This document shows positions 1 to 7,060 of a DNA stretch of 14,262 nt, one piece after another. The notes below the pieces were generated by a model. It searched no databases. It saw only the letters and a list, made by a program, of their open reading frames with translations, and was not told the origin of the DNA. The translations under genes were made by a program, and so were the position numbers. The stretch's first letter is position 1; each line of letters begins with the position of its first letter. The DNA is from an uncultured Bacilli bacterium (GTDB lineage Bacteria; Bacillota_I; Bacilli_A; RF39; UBA660), in contig CAKOJI010000027.1 in the NCBI GenBank assembly GCA_934089255.1, positions 1 through 14,262 on the forward strand, read 5' to 3'.

Positions 1-347
1 GATTCAACAGAAGGTAAACTACTTGCATCTGGTGCATTACCATCTAAAGGTCCTCCAACATTTCCAGATCCTCCATTACTTCTTCTGACTTCTTGAATAG
101 CACTTATTGCACCGCCTGCAGCCTTAGTAACACCTTTAGCATCAGTCACTAATGCAACTAAAGCATCATAAACTTTAATTAAATTATTAATATGTACTGT
201 AGCATCTGTACCTTTCCAATGAGCTTTTAAATTATTTATATCAGTTGATAAATTACTAATTAAATTAGTGCCACTAGTCTTAGATAAATTATTTAAATCC
301 TCACATTGTGTAAATCCTAAATCTAAATCTCTAACATTAATATTCAT
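1..347 (-). CDS. WXG100-like type VII secretion substrate (partial, C-terminus beyond left edge)
   Basis: I translated the minus strand from the ATG at 345-347; 115 codons are visible and the frame stays open to the window edge. A strong Shine-Dalgarno (AGGAGG at 358-363, 10 nt before the ATG) fixes the start. The protein begins with a predicted helical stretch and has a W-x-G motif at residues 44-46 (His-Trp-Lys-Gly), followed by a second helical stretch to about residue 90. This is the helix-WXG-helix hairpin plan of WXG100/EsxA-type secreted proteins. Canonical members stop near 100 residues; this one continues through a Gly/Ser/Asn-rich linker (about 90-105), so it has a C-terminal extension of unknown nature. 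No signal peptide is visible. It lies immediately downstream of essC on the same strand, supporting export by that machine. Whether it is a structural EsxA-like protein or an effector with a C-terminal domain cannot be told here. Confidence 0.75.
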   Translation of the reverse strand, partial: MNINVRDLDLGFTQCEDLNNLSKTSGTNLISNLSTDINNLKAHWKGTDATVHINNLIKVYDALVALVTDAKGVTKAAGGAISAIQEVRRSNGGSGNVGGPLDGNAPDASSLPSVE

Positions 348-393
348 GAAAAATCTCCCTCCTAAAAACAAAAAAATTATATATTTTATATAA

Positions 394-404
394 CCCCCCC
401 CCCC
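394..404 (-). repeat. G11 homopolymer tract in the WXG leader
   Basis: Eleven consecutive C on the plus strand (G11 on the sense strand of the WXG gene) lie 46 nt upstream of its start codon and 30 nt upstream of the AGGAGG ribosome binding site. The surrounding sequence is extremely AT-rich. Tracts of this type are classic slipped-strand (phase-variation) sites in other bacteria; that function here is inference. Confidence 0.8.
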
Positions 405-425
405 GACGTATTTTTTTATCAGAGA

Positions 426-449
426 AGAGATTAGTTATATATAATCTCT
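426..449 (-). promoter_or_regulatory. Leader hairpin of the WXG gene
   Basis: A perfect 8-bp inverted repeat (AGAGATTA at 426-433, TAATCTCT at 442-449) encloses an 8-nt loop and lies in the predicted leader. On the minus strand no T-run follows it, so it is not a normal terminator for essC. On the plus strand it is followed after two bases by six T (452-457) and could stop antisense transcription heading into essC. Its role is undetermined. Confidence 0.5.
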
Positions 450-501
450 AATTTTTTCATAAATAATAATTGTCTTTGAGTACCTTTTCTACTCTAATTA
501 A

Positions 502-530
502 ATTATAAAATAATATTTTTAACAATGCAA
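502..530 (-). promoter_or_regulatory. sigma-A promoter of the WXG gene
   Basis: On the minus strand a TTGCAT -35 (525-530) and a perfect TATAAT -10 (502-507) are separated by exactly 17 nt. They start 17 nt past the essC stop codon. The predicted transcription start is near 495, giving an untranslated leader of about 148 nt before the WXG start codon. Confidence 0.6.
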
Positions 531-546
531 CATTATTTTACAAATT

Positions 547-3500
547 TTACATTTTTTCAATAATCTTTATATAATCTACATTTCCATTAGAAACTATATA
601 TCCATACTTATTACCAATAATTTCATAATAAGATTGTTGTACTTTAGTAGGTTTAATACTATATTGTTCCGCAAAACCATTACCAATCCATAAACCACTA
701 CTAGAATCAACAGTATCCTTATACCATGTCTCATACTCAATCTTCCTAAGATTGTTACTACTATCAACAAACATAAAATGTACTTTCAAACTATCTTTAG
801 TTTTATTAATTATATTATCAAACAACTTCTTATCATCATCATTTAAAGACTTAACAAATTTATCTACACCAAATAACATAACCAATACTTCTTTTACATT
901 ACTAATACTCTTTTTGTTATTATTATTAGATTTTAATACTTCATCTATCTTCTCAACATAATCATTTATTTGTTTTAAACTATCACTATATCCATTATTT
1001 AAGTAAGTAATATTATTAAATTTATTTTCTTCATAAACAAACTTAGTATCAAATACAAACGTATTAAAACTATTGTTACCATTAATAATATATAATAGTT
1101 TATCTATAAATGTAACCATATCATCAAAACTTCTACTACTAATTAAATAACTAATATTATCTTTTAAATTTATACTAGCAATATCCAAAGTTTTCTTAAT
1201 TATACCAACAGGTATATTATTTATACTTACTTCATTTCTATTAATATCTTTAAATTCTACAACCTCAGGTAATACAGGTATTCCTCGTGCTTTCATTTTT
1301 ATATCCATAAATAATTTAACACATAATGTTTTAATATTATCATATAAACTTTCTTTAGGATAACAGTATGCAGTTTGAAACTCTACTACCTTATCTAACT
1401 TAACTAATCCTCTACCAATGTATTTACTAGGAACAACACCATTAGTATTACCAAATACATTTCTATAATCCATTTCATCATTTAATTGTAACGTAATTAA
1501 ATTTTTAAAATTTTGTGTTATCTTAGTTCTAATACCAGTAGTACTAGCACTTGTTAAAATAAAATATATTCCATATCTAATACTATCTCTTGTTAATTCA
1601 ACTATATTATCTATATACTTATCATATAATTCACTAAATACTTCAAAAGAATTTATTATAACAACTATATTAGGAATTTTTTCTTCATTATTCTTTACAT
1701 AATCTAAATAATTACCATTACTACTCATAAACTTTTTACGTCTATATTTAATTTCATTATTTATAAATTTAAATAAATTCTCTATTTTTTCATCATCACC
1801 ATTATGTATAATATCTCCAATATGTGGTGCTGCTTCAAAACTATTTAATATTTCACTACCAAAATCTAATATATAACTATTAACTTCATATATACTATAA
1901 TTCGTAATCAATGAATAAAGTATTGTTGTAAGTAAATTTTCTTTACCACTTCCACTAGAACCATATATTATTGTATTACCTTCTTTACTTAATTCTAAAG
2001 TTAGTAAACCTTGTATTTGTTTAGAAGGATAATCATATTCACCAATAACTGGATTTAATATATAATCTTCTTTAACATAATTATATTTTTCTTTTAACTT
2101 ATCTACATATATTACTTTAGGTATACTACTTAACCATAATGATTTAACATTCAAACTTTCTTTCTTAAACGTATCAATTATATAATTTAATACATTTGGT
2201 AATTCCTCACCCTTATGAACATATTGTGTATTATTCTTTTTAACATCACCACGTTTTATAATACTACCTATTTCATCAACAAAATCTATACTAGAATTAA
2301 CAACAGTAATCTTTTTATCACTTTCATAATAAGGCATTCCAGCATAAGCACTTTGCCCTTTCATAAATAATTCATTATAACCAACTTGTAAGAAAAATCT
2401 ACCAGTTTCTTTTATCATAGCCGCATCAGGACACTTAATCATATCATTAGAATCACTCTTATCCTGTACTTTTAAACATACTCTAAACTTAGAATTTGAC
2501 CATATTTGATCATCAACAACACCACTAGGTTTTTGAGTAGCAAGTATTAAATGAACTCCTAAACTACGTCCAATTCTTGCAGTACTTATAAGTTTATCCA
2601 TAAATTCAGGCTGTTGTACTTTTAACTCTGCAAACTCATCACTTATTATAAATAAATGACTCATTGGTTCACTAAGTTTACCTTGTCTATAATAATCTTG
2701 ATACTTATATATATCCATACTACTTTCATTAAGTATTTCACGAGCTTTCTTAAACATCGCTTGACGTCTTTTAAGTTCACTCTCTATACTGGCTAAACTT
2801 CTTTTAATCTCAACAATATCTAAATTAGTAATAGTACCAACTACATGAGGAAGTTTTATATTATTTTCTCTATTATCAAATGTTAAAGCAAGTCCTCCAC
2901 CTTTATAATCTATTAAAACAAACTGTACTTCTTCAGGACTATAATTAATCGCCATAGATAATATATAAGTAATAATCCATTCTGACTTACCACTACCAGT
3001 CATACCAGCAACCAATCCATGAGGACCATGCGCCTTCTCATGTAAATCTATATTAAATAACTCACCCTGTTCATCTATTCCAACCGGACAACTTAAACTA
3101 TGTATAACATCATTATTCTTCCAACGATTTATAATATTTAATTGATTTACATTTCCAACATCATACATTTCTAAGAAACCATATTTTTTAGGTAGAACAA
3201 ATTTACCATTATTTATATCCATAGGAATATTACTAATCATTTCTATAACTCTTGTTAAACCAAAATTAACATTATCTTTTTTAAACGAAACCTGATTATC
3301 CAACGTCATTTGATTAGTAAATATACCACTAACTTCATTACTTAAATTAATAAATAAACTACATTCATTAGGTAAAACATCTAACTTATTAACACCCATT
3401 AATAAACTATAACCTAAATTAATATTACTCTTTAATATTTCATTAATAAAAATATTATTCTTAACACTATTTACATCATCAGTAATAACTAAATAATATG

Positions 3501-5136
3501 GTTTAAAAGACATATTATCTTCATAAACTTCTTTTCTATAATTATATTCTTCCATTAAATAACTAGTAATTTTATTAATATCTTCTTTATTGCTAGCATA
3601 ATACCTAATACTTTTATCATCATTCCATAAATAAGGAATATTCATATATTTTTCCCAATAATGATTATTATTAGTTAATATAACTATCCTTAACATATCA
3701 TAACCATGATATGCCATAATTTGTAACATTAAATTATCAAACATATTATCTAAATTATTATCATCACTTATAATACCAGTCTTATTATTATTTCTTAAAT
3801 TAATTGTTATAGGAACATCTATAATATCTTTACTCTCATTAACTAAATCATCTATAATATCTTTTAAATCATCTTCTTCCATAGTAAAATGATTTTCTGG
3901 ATATTTTATTTCAATACTAGGTTTTACATTACCAACACCAAATCTAAGATTTAAAAAGTCATCATGTTCTAACTTTCTTTCCCATAAATTTCTAGATTTA
4001 CTTATTATAATATTTCTAACATTTTCAATAGGTAGATTATCTTCAATTAATACTTGTTTTTGATAATTAATTTCTGTAAATATTTCTTCTCTCTTTTTAT
4101 CAATATATTTTTTATATTTACGTCTTCTTTTTCTTTCTTTTTTTGCTTTTTTTATCTTATTATAAAATCTTTGTGCTAAAGGAAAAACAATCATAGATAG
4201 TAACATACAAATACACATTATTAAAGAACCCATCTCATCTTTAAAAGTACTATCTCCATTTAAAACTTTATTTAAACTATTAACACCAGTAACTAAACTC
4301 ATCATTCCCATAGTCATCATAGGAGCAACAGTAAATATCAAAGGAGTTTCTTCATCATTTTCCTTCTGTGTAGGACTATCTATATTAAATACTTTATTTT
4401 CTATCTTTCTTTTAAACCTAGGTGGTCTTTGATAAAAATCGTTACTACTAAAAACTTTAATATCTTTATCAACTAAATTACTATAATCCTTCTTTTCATT
4501 CTCTTTAATTAATCTTTTATTTAATTTAAGAGAATTAAACATAATATCATTTTTATCATCACTAACAAGTAATAAACTACCAAAATAATATATAAATACC
4601 CCATTTTTAAATATAATATCTCCACTACTTAAATTACAACTATCACATACACTATAATTAACAAAACTACGTGTTTTATTATTTAAATTTTTAAAAACTA
4701 TACTATTTAACTTCTTATCATACTCTATACTAATATCTTTATCAATAAACAATTGATTATTAATATTTATATCACTATTCTTTCCAATAACGATACTACT
4801 ATTTTGATTATAATCAACTATAAAATTAATAAAGTTTTCATAACTAGGTAAAGTATATATTACATATTGTTCCTTAGTCATTATATTAGTAACATAATAA
4901 TATTTATTTTCTTCTAATTCTACTTTATCAATATAATTAATATTACTTAAACTATCATTAACTAAACTATTACTAATTTTAATATCTGTATTACTACTTA
5001 ATATCCATTTATTATCATTTCCATCTACATTTAATAAATTTTTATTATTTTCATCTACAACCCAATAATTACCAGATATAACGTTAGGTAATTTAGTTAT
5101 TGTTAAACTATCTTTACTTTCTAAAACTAATTTCAT
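547..5136 (-). CDS. essC: EssC-type FtsK/SpoIIIE ATPase of the type VII secretion system
   Basis: This is the motor and channel-organising protein of the Firmicutes ESX system, in the cytoplasmic membrane. The 1529-residue length fits EssC. The order seen is: FHA-like N-terminal region (about 1-200, second repeat starting near IGKNSD at 117-122); two membrane segments (about 265-286 and 303-323); a highly basic stretch (about 325-350); a linker domain; then three FtsK-like modules. Module 1 has Walker A GMTGSGKS (711-718) and Walker B FIISDE (829-834). Module 2 has a Walker A with Glu in place of the final Ser/Thr (GSSGSGKE, 1059-1066) and an Asn in the Walker B Asp position (VVIINSFE, 1158-1165). 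Module 3 (about 1300-1529) has no recognisable Walker A. The ATG is preceded by AGGTG and lies 7 nt after the esaB stop, so the two genes are cotranscribed. Family assignment is firm; the loss of activity in modules 2 and 3 is inference. Confidence 0.95.
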   Translation of the reverse strand: MKLVLESKDSLTITKLPNVISGNYWVVDENNKNLLNVDGNDNKWILSSNTDIKISNSLVNDSLSNINYIDKVELEENKYYYVTNIMTKEQYVIYTLPSYENFINFIVDYNQNSSIVIGKNSDININNQLFIDKDISIEYDKKLNSIVFKNLNNKTRSFVNYSVCDSCNLSSGDIIFKNGVFIYYFGSLLLVSDDKNDIMFNSLKLNKRLIKENEKKDYSNLVDKDIKVFSSNDFYQRPPRFKRKIENKVFNIDSPTQKENDEETPLIFTVAPMMTMGMMSLVTGVNSLNKVLNGDSTFKDEMGSLIMCICMLLSMIVFPLAQRFYNKIKKAKKERKRRRKYKKYIDKKREEIFTEINYQKQVLIEDNLPIENVRNIIISKSRNLWERKLEHDDFLNLRFGVGNVKPSIEIKYPENHFTMEEDDLKDIIDDLVNESKDIIDVPITINLRNNNKTGIISDDNNLDNMFDNLMLQIMAYHGYDMLRIVILTNNNHYWEKYMNIPYLWNDDKSIRYYASNKEDINKITSYLMEEYNYRKEVYEDNMSFKPYYLVITDDVNSVKNNIFINEILKSNINLGYSLLMGVNKLDVLPNECSLFINLSNEVSGIFTNQMTLDNQVSFKKDNVNFGLTRVIEMISNIPMDINNGKFVLPKKYGFLEMYDVGNVNQLNIINRWKNNDVIHSLSCPVGIDEQGELFNIDLHEKAHGPHGLVAGMTGSGKSEWIITYILSMAINYSPEEVQFVLIDYKGGGLALTFDNRENNIKLPHVVGTITNLDIVEIKRSLASIESELKRRQAMFKKAREILNESSMDIYKYQDYYRQGKLSEPMSHLFIISDEFAELKVQQPEFMDKLISTARIGRSLGVHLILATQKPSGVVDDQIWSNSKFRVCLKVQDKSDSNDMIKCPDAAMIKETGRFFLQVGYNELFMKGQSAYAGMPYYESDKKITVVNSSIDFVDEIGSIIKRGDVKKNNTQYVHKGEELPNVLNYIIDTFKKESLNVKSLWLSSIPKVIYVDKLKEKYNYVKEDYILNPVIGEYDYPSKQIQGLLTLELSKEGNTIIYGSSGSGKENLLTTILYSLITNYSIYEVNSYILDFGSEILNSFEAAPHIGDIIHNGDDEKIENLFKFINNEIKYRRKKFMSSNGNYLDYVKNNEEKIPNIVVIINSFEVFSELYDKYIDNIVELTRDSIRYGIYFILTSASTTGIRTKITQNFKNLITLQLNDEMDYRNVFGNTNGVVPSKYIGRGLVKLDKVVEFQTAYCYPKESLYDNIKTLCVKLFMDIKMKARGIPVLPEVVEFKDINRNEVSINNIPVGIIKKTLDIASINLKDNISYLISSRSFDDMVTFIDKLLYIINGNNSFNTFVFDTKFVYEENKFNNITYLNNGYSDSLKQINDYVEKIDEVLKSNNNNKKSISNVKEVLVMLFGVDKFVKSLNDDDKKLFDNIINKTKDSLKVHFMFVDSSNNLRKIEYETWYKDTVDSSSGLWIGNGFAEQYSIKPTKVQQSYYEIIGNKYGYIVSNGNVDYIKIIEKM

Positions 5137-5143
5137 ATTTCAC

Positions 5144-5395
5144 CTATATTAATGCTAATATAGCACCATTTTTTATACCAGCACTCTTAACATCTATATT
5201 ACTTTCATATATTTTATTATTTATTACATCAAAAATAGATAAATTATTCACAATAGGAAAATATCCAGTCATATCATTTATAGTATTATTAAGTATTAAT
5301 ATAACTTCTCCAATAGTTTTATTAACAGGAATAAATACATTATATCTCTCCCCTATACTAGGAACGATTAATAAAACATTTATTTTATTATCCAC
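5144..5395 (-). CDS. esaB: EsaB/YukD-like ubiquitin-fold component of the type VII secretion system
   Basis: A small protein of 83 residues with the size, hydrophobic pattern and ending of the YukD/EsaB family, cytoplasmic beta-grasp (ubiquitin-like) proteins that accompany the Firmicutes ESX machinery and affect its assembly or output. No transmembrane segment or catalytic motif is present, as expected. I chose the GTG at 5393-5395 because GAGG (5405-5408) then lies 9 nt upstream; the in-frame GTG at 5402-5404 would abut that site with no spacing and would add three residues. It is the first gene of an esaB-essC pair, separated from essC by 7 nt. In staphylococcal and Bacillus loci essB/yukC lies between or beside these genes; here it does not. 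The fold assignment rests on size, context and overall pattern rather than on a catalytic signature. Confidence 0.8.
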   Translation of the reverse strand: MDNKINVLLIVPSIGERYNVFIPVNKTIGEVILILNNTINDMTGYFPIVNNLSIFDVINNKIYESNIDVKSAGIKNGAILALI

Positions 5396-5420
5396 AACTA
5401 ACACCCTCTACTCTAAAATA

Positions 5421-5449
5421 ATTTTATAATAAATAGTAACGATTTACAA
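5421..5449 (-). promoter_or_regulatory. Promoter of esaB-essC
   Basis: Minus strand TTGTAA (-35, 5444-5449), 17-nt spacer, TAAAAT (-10, 5421-5426). It lies between the terminator of the upstream serine hydrolase gene and the esaB ribosome binding site, where a promoter is required. The predicted leader is about 20 nt. Confidence 0.5.
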
Positions 5450-5461
5450 GTAAAAAATATC

Positions 5462-5493
5462 AAAAAAACCCATCTCTTATAGAAACAGGTTTT
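5462..5493 (-). terminator. Rho-independent terminator of the serine hydrolase gene
   Basis: On the minus strand a 13-bp stem (three G-T wobbles) starts with AAAACC (5488-5493), has a 3-nt loop, and ends in GGTTTT running into a seven-T tract (5462-5468). It begins 7 nt beyond the stop codon at 5501 and separates this gene from esaB-essC. Confidence 0.8.
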
Positions 5494-5500
5494 ATAAATT

Positions 5501-6763
5501 CTACGCATTATTATATTGTTTAATATTATTACAAGATTCTGTTTTATACTTCCAATACTCTGTATGTAATTCATATGCTAAATCATTTACACTATCAAAA
5601 TAAGCATTATATATATTTGTTTTTCCTAATGTTGATAACGCAACTACTATATATGGATTCTCTGCAAATATAATTGAAACATCATGTATAGAAGTATTAC
5701 CCCAACCACTTTTATTTGCAACTAAATAATTATTCTTTCCTTCTATAAATTTTGGTGAGGCATTTTTAAAATTTTCCATAATTGCCTTACCATATTCTTC
5801 ATTATTTAAATAAAAATTATATAATTCTTCCATATAAATTACTGCATCATGAGCATTTAATACACCCCAATTTGTATTTTGTGTAAAAATATATTCTGTC
5901 CCTTTTTCTTTCCAAAAATTAAGCATATTAACTCTACCAAACTTATCTTCTAACATATTATGAGCAGCATTATCACTATAAACTGTAGATAATCTTAAAA
6001 GTTCTCTAACACTATACTTAGTATTAAATTCATTATATTTTAACCTACCACTTTTAGGATTATAATAATTACTAGTATAAGTCATTTCTTCATCTAAATT
6101 AATCTTTCCCATACTAGCCATCTCATAAATATATAAATCAGTTGGTGCTTTAATAGTACTTGCAGTAAAAACTTGTTGAGATTCATTATAAGTTACAGAA
6201 AAACCAGTATATAAATCTTTATATGCAAATGCAAAATGATTATTAGACTCATTATAAAATTTATTTATTTTATCTATAACTTTCTGTATATTTTCAGGAA
6301 TATTATCTACTTCTATCTTAGAACTAATACAATTAATTAAACTATCAGCAGCATTATTAGAATTATTAGATAAATTTTCTTCAGAATATATCTTAACATC
6401 AGCATCTATATTTTTATCATAAGTTTTAGTTTCTTCTTCATATTGATTTAATTTATAACTATAACTATAATTACTTTGTAATATAATAGTTACAAAAAGT
6501 ATTATAAATATAGAAACAGGTACTAAATATCTAAAAACTTTTCTTTTATATTGTTTCTTATTTTGATTAATTTGTTCCTTTTCATTTTTTAATTCATTCA
6601 AAAACAACTTATAATTAAATACTTTAGTCTTTTCTGAATTTTCTATTCTTTCTAATACATCACTTTTAAGTTTAGGTATTTCAAGTGTTAATTCTTCTAT
6701 TATTTCTTCATTATTTAATTTTAATTCTTCTATTTTTTCATTATCATTATTCTGCTTCTCCAT
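5501..6763 (-). CDS. Membrane-anchored class A beta-lactamase-like serine hydrolase
   Basis: 420 residues from the ATG at 6761-6763, preceded by AAGGA; a longer reading from a TTG at 6814 is unlikely because that TTG overlaps the predicted -35 box. The first 78 residues are charged, Glu/Lys/Asn-rich and probably cytoplasmic with coiled-coil character. One membrane segment follows (about 79-97), then an Asn/Glu-rich linker (about 100-150) and an extracellular catalytic domain (about 165-405). The three penicillin-recognising motifs are intact: S202-T-I-K205 (nucleophile and general base lysine), S263-D-N265, and K351-S-G353. The glutamate of the class A omega loop (ExxLN, Glu166) is not found; the corresponding spot reads WGVLN (299-303). 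The fold is therefore clear, but hydrolysis of beta-lactams is doubtful; a peptidoglycan-related or other acyl-serine role is as likely. It has its own promoter and terminator, so is not part of the type VII operon. Confidence 0.85.
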   Translation of the reverse strand: MEKQNNDNEKIEELKLNNEEIIEELTLEIPKLKSDVLERIENSEKTKVFNYKLFLNELKNEKEQINQNKKQYKRKVFRYLVPVSIFIILFVTIILQSNYSYSYKLNQYEEETKTYDKNIDADVKIYSEENLSNNSNNAADSLINCISSKIEVDNIPENIQKVIDKINKFYNESNNHFAFAYKDLYTGFSVTYNESQQVFTASTIKAPTDLYIYEMASMGKINLDEEMTYTSNYYNPKSGRLKYNEFNTKYSVRELLRLSTVYSDNAAHNMLEDKFGRVNMLNFWKEKGTEYIFTQNTNWGVLNAHDAVIYMEELYNFYLNNEEYGKAIMENFKNASPKFIEGKNNYLVANKSGWGNTSIHDVSIIFAENPYIVVALSTLGKTNIYNAYFDSVNDLAYELHTEYWKYKTESCNNIKQYNNA

Positions 6764-6785
6764 ATAATACACTATCCTTAATACT

Positions 6786-6814
6786 ATAATATCATCTTTT
6801 ATTTTCAAACACAA
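6786..6814 (-). promoter_or_regulatory. Promoter of the serine hydrolase gene
   Basis: Minus strand TTGTGT (-35, 6809-6814), 17-nt spacer, TATTAT (-10, 6786-6791). The predicted start near 6779 leaves a leader of about 16 nt that begins at the AAGGA ribosome binding site (6775-6779). The same TTGTGT hexamer with the same spacing serves ackA. Confidence 0.4.
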
Positions 6815-6866
6815 TTACATAATTTGAAAAACAATATTTAACACTAATTAGTTTAAAAATTCACGT

Positions 6867-6918
6867 TTTTCTAACGACTTTTACACCCATCTATCACACT
6901 TTTCTAACGACTTTTACA
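6867..6918. repeat. Two 19-bp direct repeats, candidate tandem operator
   Basis: TTTTCTAACGACTTTTACA occurs identically at 6867-6885 and 6900-6918, 33 bp start to start, which is close to three helical turns. The pair lies about 53-104 bp upstream of the predicted -35 of the serine hydrolase gene. Identical copies on the same face of the helix suggest a dimeric regulator, perhaps a response regulator, but no regulator gene is visible nearby. A 10-bp palindrome (ACTAATTAGT, 6843-6852) lies between the repeats and the promoter. Confidence 0.6.
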
Positions 6919-6920
6919 TA

Positions 6921-6957
6921 AAAATAAAAATATCTAATAAAATAGATACTTTTTATA
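6921..6957 (-). terminator. Terminator downstream of polA
   Basis: On the minus strand TATCTA (6943-6948) and TAGATA (6931-6936) form a stem extended by a G-T wobble and A-T pairs, with a 6-nt loop and a T-rich tail (TTTTTATTTT, 6921-6930). It follows the 25-codon ORF by about 10 nt and would end the polA transcript. Confidence 0.6.
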
Positions 6958-7035
6958 CTATATGTTACCCCTTTTTCTCCACTTAGGATATTCTTTATAA
7001 ATCTTTTTTAACATAGTTAATAAATTATCAATCAT
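6958..7035 (-). CDS. Possible 25-codon small ORF between polA and its terminator
   Basis: An ATG at 7033-7035 opens a 25-residue frame ending in TAG at 6958-6960, just before the polA terminator and 25 nt after the polA stop codon. The predicted peptide begins MIDNLLTMLKK and ends with a basic, Trp-containing tail (KWRKRGNI), so it could form a cationic amphipathic helix. There is no clear ribosome binding site in front of the ATG, and the frame stays open about 30 nt further upstream. It may be a real small protein, the remnant of a longer gene, or chance. Confidence 0.25.
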   Translation of the reverse strand: MIDNLLTMLKKIYKEYPKWRKRGNI

Positions 7036-7060
7036 TAAATTATCACAATCTATTAATACT

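Noticed and set aside
430..466. Possible 9-codon leader peptide in the WXG leader
   Set aside because: An ATG with a few codons overlaps the hairpin, but there is no ribosome binding site at a usable distance and no run of regulatory codons, so attenuation by a leader peptide is not supported.
752..961. Plus-strand open frame of 69 codons antisense to essC
   Set aside because: It lies wholly opposite essC, has no ribosome binding site, and its Leu/Ser-rich composition is the mirror of Lys/Asn-rich coding.
5100..5429. Plus-strand open frame of 109 codons
   Set aside because: It is antisense to esaB and the start of essC, which are both well supported; the hydrophobic composition is a by-product of the opposite strand.
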